64,000 nt of DNA from Pohlia nutans (lineage: Eukaryota > Streptophyta > Bryopsida > Bryales > Mniaceae). This document shows, in pieces, positions 1 through 11,498 of the stretch (position 1 is the first letter of the stretch; the number at the start of each line of letters is the position of its first letter). A model generated the notes under the pieces. The model ran no database searches. It was not told the origin of the DNA and saw nothing but the letters and a program-made list of their open reading frames with translations. A program made the position numbers and the translations under genes. The DNA is taken from the NCBI GenBank assembly GCA_022496805.1, contig CM040085.1:24953811-25017810 (forward strand), in the 5' to 3' direction.

Positions 1-88
1 ACGTTTAAGAGCACGTAATATTTACACAACCTCTAACTTACAAAAGAGAACCTCCACTTCGGTTTGATAAAAAAATGTTGATACTCAC

Positions 89-1736
89 GCCCCAAGACTA
101 GGGTCCCAGACTGATCAAGTGTCGCCACATTGTGAGAAAGTGTCTCATCTTGTTGTTGGGATACAAGAGGTCTCACTTCTGATCCCAACTCTTGAAATGT
201 TGTCAGGTCGGCTTCTTGTTCTAGGTGGTTGCTAGCGCCACCTCCTGCAAAATAAATAAAAACTGCTCTAAATCCAACTCTTGGAAGTAGTAACACCACC
301 AAATGTAGAAGACATACAGATACTGCTTCAAAAACATACTCATACTACGTAAGATTGTGTTGATGTCTTTGACAAGCAAACCTTACAGCAGTACGCATAT
401 GCGCAAATCAAATCCAAAAACCAAAATACGATGCCAAATGACTTGCCTGAGACCTCGCCAGCCTGTAATGCATCATCTGTCTCTGGTTCCCCAGACGAAG
501 GTGGATCATGGTGTCCATGAGGTGGAACGACAGGGCCACCACTTACTGCAGCAGATATTTCAGCACCAGGCTCTACTGGAATGCTCTCCCTGCTCTGGAT
601 AGTTCCATCTTCAAGCTGCTCTCGGTGTTGATTTGCTACGTCATCAGGAACCTCACAGGGAATGTCCAGTAGGCCTGCTTCAGTGGATTGCTGGCGAATG
701 TCACTGAAGTTCTCTTCATTGCCAGGGGCAGAATCATCGTCGGTCCTGATAAGGGAGGTATTTTGTAGCCTGTGCCTGAAAGAGTACTCACTTCCTGATA
801 TTGGCTCTGCACATTAACCAAATCCTGTCAATCTTCATAATCCAATAATTTTCTTCCGTAGCGCGTATATGCACTTGCTTCGATTCTTCTTAACCCCTAA
901 AGGACCAAGAAGCCCAAAATGGGCCTCATGTTTTTAATAGCAGTTTTTAATAGGTCCTATGTAGACTTCCTTTTATACAAATTTATTTGTCTTTTGATCA
1001 ACACATGCAATGTTCTTCACTGATTCCAGTGGTATAAAATCTGGTACTATTTGAATTATACTTTTCACAATATGATCGATTGAATTTGTCATTTTAAACT
1101 ATGAATCCTTGGTCCTTTGAGGGTTAATTCGTCAAGCCAACTATTAGAATGACTGCTTCGTGATCAATTCAATTCAGAGTAGCTCTCACGCAAGTCAAGG
1201 GAGCACACAACCTTGGGAACTTTTGAGCGCCAGAATAGCCTATACGATTCTGTTTCTCGGGGCCAAAAACACAGCAATAAAAGAAGGAAGACAAGTTCGT
1301 TGTTCAAACTACATAAAACATCTTATGTTGATAATACAATCTCCCATTCATTCCAATCTAAACGTCCCATTTTTTCGTCAGACAAATAATTAGCCTACAT
1401 ACGCTTGTTTCTTGTTAATTCCATATGCTTACAGTCCGATGCTCAAATATTCTAATTATATTTCAATTAAAAAAATTCGACACCAAATTACATTTCCTCT
1501 ATCAGAATTGTCAGTATATAAGGTCAGCTCGGCATACCTGCTTCAGTGCTGTTCTCGCTGGCATTCGCGATGCCTCCCACGGAAGGAAAATTCACAGAAG
1601 TTGAAGCACCGTGGGATGGACCAGCTGAATCAGATAGACTGCGAGAGCGTTCCCTGTTCTGAGATCTCAGAATGGAGAGGCGGAGGCGCTTGGAAGAATG
1701 CAGGCCATCACTCGTAATCTCGACATCCTCCTTCAT
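89..1736 (-). CDS. 5' part of a gene of unknown function (three exons, runs off the left edge)
   Basis: I do not recognise this protein. Exons on the minus strand: 1538-1736 (ATG at 1736, donor CAG|GTATGC), 447-794 and 89-244. All junctions are phase 1, giving about 234 residues before the donor GGC|GTGAGT at 88. The first intron is GT-AG. The second appears to be GC-AG: donor TCAG|GCAAGT at 446, acceptor TTTTGCAG just above 244. The N-terminus is basic and Ser-rich (KRLRLSILRSQNRERSRS), which could be a nuclear localisation signal. The rest is acidic, rich in Glu, Gln, Ser and Pro, and probably disordered. A plant-like AGGGTTTC motif lies upstream of the start. The reading frames and matching phases are seen; expression and function are inferred. 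An alternative acceptor for exon 2 at 776 is possible but fits the phase less well. Confidence 0.5.
894..1123. mobile_element. piggyBac-like MITE in an intron
   Basis: Inverted ends CCCCTAAAGGACCAAG and CTTGGTCCTTTGAGGG are flanked on both sides by TTAA (890-893 and 1124-1127). TTAA target sites with CCC-starting ends are the hallmark of the piggyBac superfamily. The element is 230 bp, non-coding, and lies in the first intron of the left-edge gene. Related copies lie at 6320-6488 and 16397-16851. Confidence 0.6.
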
Positions 1737-1760
1737 CCTCTTCTCAACGCATTCTCCCAA

Positions 1761-2182
1761 CCCGTACGCTGCGCGATCAAAGAAACCCTAATCGATTCAC
1801 CTCCATGTTCGCCAAGCAGTACTCGAATCCACGTGCCTGCTCAATAGCTAGGGCATGCATTCATATTACAACAAAATTTCCCGAGGAAAGGGAGATGAGC
1901 GGGAAAATTTCTTCGAAACCTCCTTAGTATTCAGAACTCACTGGCTATGGCGAAATGCACCATCAAGTTGTTGCAACACCGCGACCGATGTTTTGTTTTG
2001 GAGGACTGGAGGGAAAAAGAGAGAGACGACGAGGACGGCGACCTCGACGAACGAACAGTTTCGTCCGGAAGACGAGAAATGAACAACCGTTGATGTTTTG
2101 CTGAGGTGGCATGAGTTAAAAATATTATTGGACGATGAATTCAATAAAACATCAAAGTTAAAGACATTCAAAATAATAAGCA
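1761..2182. other. Gap upstream of the left-edge gene; possible 48-codon ORF
   Basis: This is the presumed promoter and 5' leader of the minus-strand gene. On the plus strand an ATG at 1946 opens a 48-codon frame to 2092 that is charged and Asp/Glu/Arg-rich. It is GC-richer than its surroundings, but nothing else supports it as a gene. Confidence 0.2.
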
Positions 2183-2193
2183 TTAACCCTTAA

Positions 2194-3274
2194 CCCTTTA
2201 ACGTCCTGATTCAACATTGTTTTCAAAGAAGCGCTATAAAATGCTTGATGAAAACCAAAAATGGGGTTCATGGTCAAAACAAAGTTATAAATGTCAATGT
2301 GAAGATCACATCTGTATGGTTGGATTTATTATATTTTTGTTTAATAATTTTAAATTAATTTTGCAAGGTTTTCTCTTGAAATTCAATTTAAAATCCAAAA
2401 TTAGCACAATTTTTTTTAAATATGGTAATGAAATTGAAATAACATGCACTACGAGATGGTATGATTTCTATTATTTGATTCTACTTATTTTGAAAAATCA
2501 TATTTAACCCTTAAACGTACCACTCCATTGTAGGAAAGTCAAACTACACAATTTAGCCTTCAAGATTTATCAAAATATATTTTGTAATATTTTTCATGCA
2601 TGGAATTGAATGTTTCCTATTAGTCTTGAAATTTTCAGATTTTTTTGATTTAATACGGCCTTTTTAACAAATTTTTAAGTCAAATACTTCAAAAAATATT
2701 TTTTATTACAAAAAAGCTTTAAAAAATTAATATTTTTTTGGGAGCAGGTACAAATTACAATGGAGAATCACATGATATGTTTTCCATAGAAAAATTTTAT
2801 TTAAATTTTGAAATTCGAAAGGTGAACATCCTATGTAGTGTAATTCAAACCTTGAGCTACAAAGCTTGCACAAGCAATAAAATACTCAATAATTGCAATT
2901 TTTAAGATTTGAAAAGTGAAGTTCAAACTAGACTTAATAAACTTCATTTTCTTAGTTGGGTGTATTAGCAACAAAAGTCGTCTTCAAGATCAAAATTGGG
3001 TTTGACCAACAAACGTCCAGAAACTGGATGCTTGGACGTTTAGGGGTTAAGGTCCCACTTTTTGAACTAAGAATGAAACTTGACATATACCAATTCTATT
3101 GTTTTTCTAAAAATCATAATAACCTTTTTTGAAGATCCAAACCGTACAAAGGATAGTCAACTTGCTCAAGAACTAAGAGAAATTTTGGTGGATGAAAACT
3201 ATCCGATTTGGATGAGAATCGAGCAGTTTCAATTTGTGCGTCGTCCACTATGTGGACGCTGGCGCATTAAAGGG
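2194..3274. mobile_element. piggyBac-like element, outer member of a nest
   Basis: The left end reads TTAA-CCCTTTAACGTCC (TTAA at 2190). The right end reads TTAAAGGG-TTAA (TTAA at 3275-3278), preceded by GGACGC. It encloses the 2508-3046 element. No coding capacity is seen. The pairing of these ends is inferred from their symmetry. Confidence 0.4.
2508..3046. mobile_element. piggyBac-like MITE, nested
   Basis: Ends CCCTTAAACGTACC and GGACGTTTAGGGG are each bordered by TTAA (2504-2507 and 3047-3050). The body is AT-rich and non-coding, 539 bp, inserted inside the 2194-3274 element. Confidence 0.55.
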
Positions 3275-3353
3275 TTAAAAGGCCACTTGAAGTCCCTCTC
3301 TACAACCCGTATTTTGCCTTATAATTGTTCAATAGTGGTTTAATATATGAATT

Positions 3354-3354
<1 letters not shown>

Positions 3355-3444
<90 letters not shown>
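3355..3444. repeat. (AT)n microsatellite
   Basis: About 45 uninterrupted AT dinucleotides. Any open frame through it (Tyr-Ile repeats) is an artefact. Confidence 0.97.
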
Positions 3445-3448
<4 letters not shown>

Positions 3449-3855
3449 ATATACATATTATTATGATTATTAATTCTACTTTGTACTAAAAGTATTTGAT
3501 CATTGTCATTTTTATCAAATGCCACCGAATACAAAATATATTATATAGCTGCAAAGAACATTCATGCCGTTTAAGGGTTAAAGAAATTCAAAATTATAGA
3601 GTTTTCAACTATATACGGTATTTTATTTTAATTGAAATGGCTGAACTATGAGAAATTTAATGAATCGTCAAAAATTTAATAAATCGTTGAAAATAATTTT
3701 AAGATTTCTAAAAACTTCAACAAAATCTCTATGATTTTCAATATTTATAAAAATATTTGGTTTAGCTCAACATTTCATAGCTTATACTATTCATCAAGTT
3801 TAGAGATGTGAAATTGCCCTAAACACACTTCAGAATTTCCTCTAATTTCTTTTAA

Positions 3856-4613
3856 CTCTTAAAAGCGTGAATGACCAAAATCTAGTTGATTTCGTACTTT
3901 CATCATTCATAATTTTCATTCATTTGAATTTTTTCATTTGTCTTTTTACGATGTTGTACGTTGTTGATGAATCAATCAAATGGTATATATAAAAAAAAGT
4001 TAAATTAAGATGTTTATGAATTTTAGTGTCTCGTGAAAGCCAAAATGGTCAATACCGTGTAGTGTATTCAGAATTTCATCTTTTTTTTTTTGCAGCTGAA
4101 GTACAATTTTGACCATTGAGATGATATTTTTTGAATTTAAGCTTAACTAACAAAATGTAGCTTACAAAGTCTAGTGTCCACTCCATTTTGAAATTTTGAA
4201 AATTTCCTATTATTCAATGATTTATAGAAATTACAAGATTAGGTTCTATTACCATGGCTCCTCAAAGGAATTCCACAGTTTTAGTTTTTTCCCCTTGTAT
4301 TTCCAAATTTTAAAATACTTTTTGAGCACGGTAAACACCCGGATGTTTTCATTGTGATGTACACATTTGGTAATTTTTTCATATTTTTTAATATATTTTG
4401 TAACTGATATGAATTTTCTTTACTTAGTTTACTTCAAAAATCATAATAATTAAAACTTTGCATTAATAATTTTGAAAAAAATTACAAATTATAGTTGACA
4501 TTTGGTCTCATGTAGGAAAAAAATGAAAACCATTTTTTATTCAATAATAGTGGTGAAATATAGCATACAATCTAAAGTTTTTCACCACGGTGATAGGGTT
4601 AGCCATTTAGGGA
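3856..4613. mobile_element. Probable degraded piggyBac-like element
   Basis: TTAA at 3852 is followed by CTCTTAAAAGCGTG. The other side ends in CCATTTAGGGA-TTAA (4614-4617). The interior (about 4090-4260) resembles 25240-25400, so it belongs to a dispersed family. The ends are poorly matched, so the boundaries are uncertain. Confidence 0.35.
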
Positions 4614-4617
4614 TTAA

Positions 4618-5498
4618 TCTTATATTTTGGTAGCAATTTGTGATTATAAGGAATTCAAAATATATGTTAATGGGAATAATTTTAATAAAAGAAAAGCTTG
4701 ATGTGAATTGAAATGTCATCTTATTATTTTCAATTATTGAACATTTTGAAGGATTACTACAATATATAGATACCACATTAACATAATAGGTTTGTACAAA
4801 AATACTTCCAAAACCAAAGTAAAATAATAAGTAGAAATTTTAATTCTTTCCAAAAATGCATTTTTCTATGTTGAAAATAATTTATCGGCTATGCCGGTAC
4901 TTCTACCTTAGATGAATGATTTTAGCGTACAGTGGGATTTAGCGTGCAACGGTGGAGATGCACGTAGGCTGATATTTCACGTCGATCTGTTTCTGACAGC
5001 CAGGTTGTCAGGCCTGGCATCTTCTAACACGGCAGACTGTGAACTGCCTGTGAAGCAACGGACGGATTGACTCCTTCGTCAAACCAGCGTTTCGCTTATT
5101 TCTTCACTGTTGTCGTGGAAGCTCCGCCTCGAGCTTTGCACGGATCTCGGGGCGGGGAAACGATCGGAGTTTGACCCCAAAGCCTCACACGATCATTCTC
5201 CGGCTAGCTCCGTATCGAGATTCTTTTCGATCCTTGCAAGACGTCGGTGCACAGAATTCTCCAACTAGCTAGTGGATTCAAGTGGTTAAACATCAGAAGA
5301 TGCCGCGCGCAGAATGAAGAGATTGAGGTTCATTCCAGGCCTGGAACCAGAGACTGAAACTTTCAGGGTTTGGTGCAGGAAAGCTACTCACTAGGGTTAC
5401 TAGCTGGAAAGGGATGGTCGCGGATGTTAGCTTCGAAATACTAGGCTTGATGCCGGTGTTGGATTGCAGGGTTTGTCACTTGGTCCAGGCTGAGCACC
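4618..5498. other. Gap upstream of the kinase gene; probable promoter and 5' leader from about 5000
   Basis: The sequence is AT-rich to about 4900, then becomes GC-richer up to the ATG at 5499. That suits a promoter and untranslated leader. No convincing TATA box was identified, and the short ORF at 5414-5602 is out of frame with the gene. Confidence 0.3.
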
Positions 5499-8400
5499 AT
5501 GCTATCTGTTCCTCGGTCCGGCGCACCCATCAGTTTCTCTGTCCTGGGTACCATCTTGCGCGTTTGGCGTGCTGTGGCGGAACGCACTCGAGGCTTGGCT
5601 GACGCATATCCGGTGAGTCCTGTCGAAACCCGCTTCTCCAAAATCCACAAAGTAGCACTGGGACACCGAAAACCGCCATTTATTTATTTATTTGTGTTCT
5701 TGTTAGCAAATGAAAGGTGATTGTGACTCACCGAAGATTTTGCGCTATTTGGAGACGGGATGCCACAGTTACGAAGTTCCAAAAGTTTTCTTGGTAGATG
5801 GCCTAAAACTGGCACTTAAGTGGTCTATGAAGTTTTGAAAGCTCACAGTTATGAAGGCTCAAAGTTTTTGTTGATAGATGACCTAAAACTGACACTCAAG
5901 ACCCTTAAATCAATATCATGTTTAAGATTTTAGGGTGGTGATTTTTGATCAGTGGCGATTTGGAGTGCCCCTGTATTAGGCCTACATACTCTTAATCAAT
6001 ATGTATCCATTGTTTTAGAATTTAGTGTGGTGATTTTTTTTTTTTTATATCAGTGGCGATATCGAAGAGGTTGCCTGCTCTGGGGTGCAGTCAGACCTCC
6101 TCTGTGAGAATCTGGAGGTAGTATTGGTGAGAGTCGTAGCATAATCCTAGAGTAGTAGCATATGCTTTAGTTTTTGATTACAGTTTTGCCTATGGTCAAA
6201 TGTTCTACTTTGGCAAGGAATGAATATTGTTTCATAATCCTGGAATATTCGTGTTATGTAATAGAAGATGTACTTCTCTATAGCGGTTCTAGTTTCTCGT
6301 AGTGTGTATCAATTCTTAAGCCCCCTTTTGAGTGGGTCATGTGGGACTTTCTTTTGTTAGTTTTTATTTAATTTTTTGCCGGACACGTGCACTGTTCTTC
6401 ACCGATTCTGTTGATATACAATTTGGCGCTTCCTGAATCCTGTTTTTCACAATCAAAGTGGTCATTTTAAAACCATGATCCGGTGGGGTTAGGTCTGGAT
6501 GTACGATGTTCTAGCTGTCCTTCAAAATGGGTAACGAAAGGCTATGATTTGATTTAGTGGCGATATTGAGTGTCCTTAAAGAGGTTGCCATGGTGCCCTG
6601 CTCTGGGGTGCAGTCAGACCTTCTCTGTGAGAATCTGGAGGTGGTATTGGCGAGAATTGTAGCATGATTTCAGAGTAGTAGTATTATGCTTCAGTTTTTG
6701 ATTATAGATTTACCTATGGTCAGATGAACATTTTACTTTGGCAAGGAATGAATATTGTTTCATAATCCTGGAATATTCGTGTTATGTAATAGAAGATGTA
6801 TTTGTCTGTAGCGGTTCTAATTTCTCGTAGTTTGTGATTCTTTTCCAAAAGTCTATGATTTGACATGTTCAATCTTTTGTTACCAGAGCTTGTCATGGAG
6901 GGCAGAACCCGAGATTCAGACGTCACAGGAGCTGTTCCAGCGCACGGTGTCAGTGATCAGCAGGATAGAGCGCCTCGCAGGCTCCCTACACTTCAACCAA
7001 TCGCTCTGTGAGTGGTTCGTGAGCCACTATCTCCGCCGTGCTCGGGAGTTACTGGAGGATCGGGAGTCCGACATCGAAACCTACGGGGAGGAATGCGCAC
7101 CCACCCTGACGGCGCTGTTCACCACCGTGAAGGAAGCCGAGTTTCTGATCCAAAAGCACTGCGCGCGCACCAACTGGATCGAAGCAGCCGTGGAGCTCGT
7201 GGAGAACACGTCCGCCTTCGCTGAGGTCATCCTGGACCTGAAATGGTACATCCACGCCCTCCGGATTGCCATCGAGTATGCCTCGGGTGCCACGCCGCGC
7301 CAATCCCAGGAGAGAGTATGGGACCTCCAACGCTCGGCTATGGCGGAGTATGCAAATTTCCTGGAGAGCTGGGAGAATGAATGCCAACAGCTGGGCCTTC
7401 ACAAGGACCGCGAGGCGCTGCTGTTGAAGCTGAAATCGGGAAGTGGAGACCGAGGCATTCGGAGCTTGGGCTTGTACTTGGCCCACAAGCTGTCGCAACA
7501 GGACAAGTCCACGCACGTTCGCGAAGCGCTGAACGTGGACGTGAACGTTGCGGAGTTGTTGCAGGACAGGGTTTTGTTAGGGGAGGGCGCGTTTGGGAAG
7601 GTGTACCTGGTGCAATGGCTGGGGATGCAATGCGCAGTGAAGCAGATCGGTGGCAAGACGGCAATCGACGAGGAGGTCAAGATTTTGTCCAAGCTGCATC
7701 ACCCGAACATCATTCAGCTGTATGGGTACTCGTTAGATCAAGGGACGTTGTATCTGATCATGGAGCTCATGGAGAAAACGCTCGGGGAGTATATTGATCA
7801 GAAGAATGAGGGAGCCCCGTTTTCGCTCCACGTTGCGCTCGACTGCATGCTGCAAATCGCCAAGGGCATGCGGTACTTGCACAGCAAAGGGATGGCGCAC
7901 CGGGACCTCAAGGGTGGCAATGTGCTGGTGAAGCCGAGCGAGAATCCGGAGCTTCAGAGCCAAGGCTATTTGAGTGTGAAGCTGACGGACTTCGGAATGG
8001 CCAAGGCGAACCTGCGATACTCGACGTGCACGCCGCAGTCGATGAATGTGGGGACGCTGGTGTGGAAAGCCCCGGAGCTTTTCCGGTTGTTCCCATCGGA
8101 GTTTAGTAACAGCGGTGGCGGAATTCGACCGCGGAACTACTACCCGTTCAAAGCCGATGTCTACAGCTTCGGTATGGTTTGCTACGAAATTCTGTGCGGG
8201 AGGAGACCGTTCTCGAATGTGCCGTTTGTAAACACCACCTTGTTCTATGCCAAAGTGAAACGGGGCGACCGGCCCGAGCTCCCCGAGGATCTCCAGGCTC
8301 TGCCAGGCTTGTCAGACTACATTCAGCGATGCTGGGATACTGATCCTTGCCGACGTCCCGACTTTGTGGACATCTGCAAACGAATTCGCCACTTTCGTGA

Positions 8401-9872
8401 TTCTTTGCTTCAGGTCACTGCCTACAAGGGTTGGGAGCTGAAACCTTCTGCTTCCACCCGGCCGGTCCTCCTGGAACCCTCCACCATAGACGAAAACGAT
8501 TTTATAGGTCAATAGCCTCTGCACTACCCTCCTTGTTGGTCAATTTTTTTCTGTTATTTTGCTTTTATTTTATTTTATTTTATTTTATTGTGCATACATC
8601 TGGTGTGAGTTTGTTGTCACTGGTTCAAATATTTATGGTACCCAAGGAAAATGTGACATGTGTTGAGGCTCATCACGAATTTCTTATATTGTGGCATACA
8701 TTTGTAGAAATATTGGCATTCTAAGATTGTTGACAAGGGTTTTTGAAATTCTCAATTAGTGAGGATTATACTATTTTCTATAATAGAGACAGGAAAATTA
8801 TGCGTTTCTATTTTGGGGATAGAGACTTCCGTTTAGCTGCTTGCTTATGTTTACTAATCATTTTTTTGGTTTAGGGATGTTGGTTACGTTGAGGTGTAAG
8901 TGGGTTGTCGTAAACTGGACGTTGTGAAGACTCACTTGATGAAGTTTTTCGATGTGCACAGATGCAGATGATTGGAACTGGGAAATAGACTACAAGGACG
9001 TAGTGCGGGGCGACAAACCGATAGCAGGAGGCAGCGGGTTTCATGCCGTATATCCTGCATGGTGGAAAAGCTCAGAGCAGGTGCTTGCCAAGTACATAGA
9101 GGTCACTCTGATCGACACGGACGCAAGCATTGCGAGGTTCAAGCGCGAAGTGGCAATGCTGGTCCGGATGCAGCATCCGAACGTGGTGCATTATGTGGGA
9201 GCCACAAGCAAGGCTCCGTTCGTGGTGTTCACGGAGCTGGCGAAGGAAATGATCTTCCTCCGCAAGTTCCTGGAGCGAACCACGACAGTGGTGTCGCGCG
9301 TGAACGCCGTGCACATCGCGGAGCAAGTGGCGCTGGGGATGGCGTCCTTGCACGAGGAGGAGGTGACTGTGATCCACGGCGAGCTTTCTCCGGACTGCAT
9401 CCTGATCAATCCGGTGAGCTTGACGACGCGGGTGGCGGATTTTGGCTTGCGGAGTTTCCGGAACCCGCCGCTCAAGTGGCAGCCGCGCTGGTTCCGAGCC
9501 GCGCCGGAGCAGCACCACGCCCAGTCGTCGGAGTTGCACACAAGCGTGGACGTTTTCGCCTTCGGCATGATTCTGTACGAGCTTCTGGAGCGTGAGAGAG
9601 CGCATCACTTCTGGAAGAACAAGAAATCGGCGGAGATGCTCAGGAAGGGTATTCGCCCGCCTCTCAACACGGCCAAGAACTATCCCAGTGGCATGAAGAC
9701 TCTCATTGAGCGGTGCTGGTCACAAGAGCCTGAGAAACGACCTGATTTTGGATATATTGTTGCAGAGTTGCAGAAAACGGCCACCAAGCTCTCACGATTC
9801 AATAATCAGTTCTCAAGATCAACGAGCTCCAGCAGTAGCAGCCATTCCAGAAACGGAAGACGGCAGGTGTAA
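5499..9872 (+). CDS. DUF1221 (MLKL-type) tandem kinase-pseudokinase protein
   Basis: Exons 5499-5612, 6887-8507 and 8962-9872 join in phase (phase 0, then phase 1) to encode 881 residues. Residues 1-~200 form a helical N-terminal region like the DUF1221/HeLo-type bundle of plant MLKL proteins. Residues ~263-545 are a TKL kinase: glycine loop LGEGAFGKVY (L269), Lys290 in AVK, HRD at 376, DFG at 406, APE at 433. Residues ~585-870 are a second kinase fold: Lys622 and DFG at 738 are kept, but the catalytic loop reads HGELSPDC (717), lacking the HRD Asp and the Asn, so it is probably a pseudokinase. Exon 2 has no in-frame ATG near its start, which supports the upstream exon with its CG|GTGAGT donor. 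Plant MLKLs act in immunity at membranes; that role here is inferred. The join to exon 3 could instead mark two genes, but frame and splice sites favour one. Confidence 0.72.
6059..6300. repeat. Direct repeat copy 1 in kinase intron 1
   Basis: This stretch recurs at 6559-6830, with shared blocks such as GGGGTGCAGTCAGACC and GGCAAGGAATGAATATTG. It is an old tandem-type duplication inside the 1274-bp intron. The second copy abuts the functional acceptor region. Confidence 0.8.
6320..6488. mobile_element. Degraded copy of the 894-1123 MITE family
   Basis: TTAA at 6316 precedes GCCCCCTTTTGAGTGGGTC. The interior (GGACTTTCTTTTGTT, GTTCTTCACCGATTCTG, CATTTTAAAACCATGA) matches the elements at 894-1123 and 16397-16851. 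It sits between the two direct repeats in kinase intron 1. The right end is mutated (TTAG instead of TTAA). Confidence 0.45.
6559..6830. repeat. Direct repeat copy 2 in kinase intron 1
   Basis: Partner of 6059-6300, differing by scattered substitutions and small indels. It ends about 55 bp before the exon 2 acceptor (TTACCAG at 6880-6886). Confidence 0.8.
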
Positions 9873-10541
9873 AAGGGTTAGAAGGTGTGGATTCTCTTCT
9901 TCATAGTTTTAAAAATAATAATTTGGTAGCTGTATTTTGCACATCACTTTTTAGCTTTCAGAACACCAATTATGTGAAATGGAAGAGCCTCTTCCGCTTC
10001 ATGATGTAAAGTACCTCCTGAACAGGTGTATTTGATGCTACCAAGCATTTTTTTCAGCTTGCTTTTATCTCATTTTTCGTTGACTTTTCCTGGCATTTTG
10101 AGCGTCCTCAATGCAACACTGTAAAAAGGGACGGAGAAATGTGTCCTGCATGCACATTTCTCATTTATGCTGCTCCTTTTACAGTGTTGCATTGAGGCGC
10201 TTATAGTGTGCTTGCTGGTCCATCTTTTTTTCAGAAATGGATAATGGGGTGTTAGAACGTGAGCTTGTGAGGTGAGACTCTGCGACGTGGTTCCTAGTCT
10301 TCCTACGTGTTGGCATCTGTAATCCATCCCCCAACTACGAGACTCACCAAAATAGTTGAAACTGCGAGGTTCTGCAACCGGCCTGCAACCAACCTTCAAG
10401 GAGATAGGAACCACACCCTTGCTCCAAAAGCTCCTTGCTAAAGCTGGAGTGAATACTGTATAACATGTTTCTTAGACTTTCTATGACAATTGGCCAGAAG
10501 ATGTACTATCATTCTGTGAAATTCTTGAGGAGGAATGTTAA
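9873..10541. other. Gap 3' of the kinase gene with a foldback
   Basis: This holds the presumed 3' UTR of the kinase gene (AT-rich after the TAA at 9870-9872) and the hairpin at 10102-10202. No supported coding frame was seen. Confidence 0.4.
10102..10202. repeat. Foldback hairpin, about 100 bp
   Basis: The left arm CCTCAATGCAACACTGTAAAA is matched almost perfectly in reverse complement by the right arm ending GCATTGAGG. An inner pair (GAGAAATGTG / CACATTTCTC) extends the stem around a short loop. It could be a tiny foldback transposon or a small-RNA precursor; sequence alone does not decide. Confidence 0.65.
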
Positions 10542-10874
10542 CCCTTAAACGTCAAAAAAGCCCCACTTGCTTTTTAGAAAGGAATAATTTAGAAAAAAAG
10601 TAGTTTTTCTCAACCAAATCAAGCGATAATCGGTGCGTTGGAAAGCTAATGAAAAAGCATTCTAGATTCCAAATTTGCGCCTCATTTGGGAGATTGTGGA
10701 ATCATTGCCAAGCAATCAAAGTTATCAAAATAAACAAGACTTGTGGTTGGTGCAGAAGAGGTCGTTTCTTGAAAAGTGCCGCAGTGCTACAGTGCCGCAA
10801 CAATGCAGGCCAGCAGAGCCGTTTTTTCATTTTTTACGTTGTTTTTTTTTTTTGCGAGCTGCCCTCTTTTAGGG
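10542..10874. mobile_element. piggyBac-like MITE
   Basis: Ends CCCTTAAACGTC and CTCTTTTAGGG are bordered by TTAA (10538-10541 and 10875-10878). It is 333 bp and non-coding. Confidence 0.5.
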
Positions 10875-11454
10875 TTAATTATAATTGCAATTCATACCAC
10901 ATTAAGCTTGGAGTTCTCCACTTCCAGATTATTTCCATGGGACGCAAAGAGACCAAGCCTATTTTACCAATGATCCCAACTTAAAAAATGTTAGTTGCTC
11001 ACCTGGGCTATATCAATGGGAGGCAAAAGGACAACGCTAGTTAAAAATTCCCCAATCAAATCCAGTATCTCATGCTTTTCGCGGAACAAAAGAAAAAACT
11101 AACATATCCAATGAACTTTTGGTATTTAAAGCCATTGTACCTATATCCATTGTTCAGTTTATTGCACTTCTGAAACCAAAAAAAAAAAAGCAAGAAAATA
11201 AAATAAAAAAAGCTTTGGAAATTACAACGTTGGGACTTGCAAAATTGAGTGAAACGTGCCCTGAGATTAAGCCAAAACCTGAAAAACGTGGGCTGAATCT
11301 CCATCCAGCTAGGTGCCTCATCAAGCTTCGTCAATCACCGTGACATGCATCACACCATACAGCGACAAATCCGCGGCCGCTAGAGCATTTCTTGGCCAGA
11401 AAGAATCGAGATAGTCAGATTGGCAGGAGGGAGATCAGCTCGAGTACTGTGTTG

Positions 11455-11471
11455 TTTAGGGTTTAGGGTTT
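11455..11471 (+). promoter_or_regulatory. Telo-box-like motif in the 5' leader of the Cys-rich gene
   Basis: Two TTTAGGG units lie just upstream of the ATG at 11499. Telomere-like boxes near transcription starts are common in plant promoters. Function here is inferred only. Confidence 0.35.
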
Positions 11472-11498
11472 ATTGTTGTGATCGGTGACGGGGCGGCC

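Noticed and set aside
3340..3534. 64-codon ORF of Tyr-Ile repeats
   Set aside because: Translation of the (AT)n microsatellite.
7049..7797. Several 100-155 codon ORFs overlapping the kinase exon
   Set aside because: They lie in other frames of a GC-rich exon, and their peptides match no domain.
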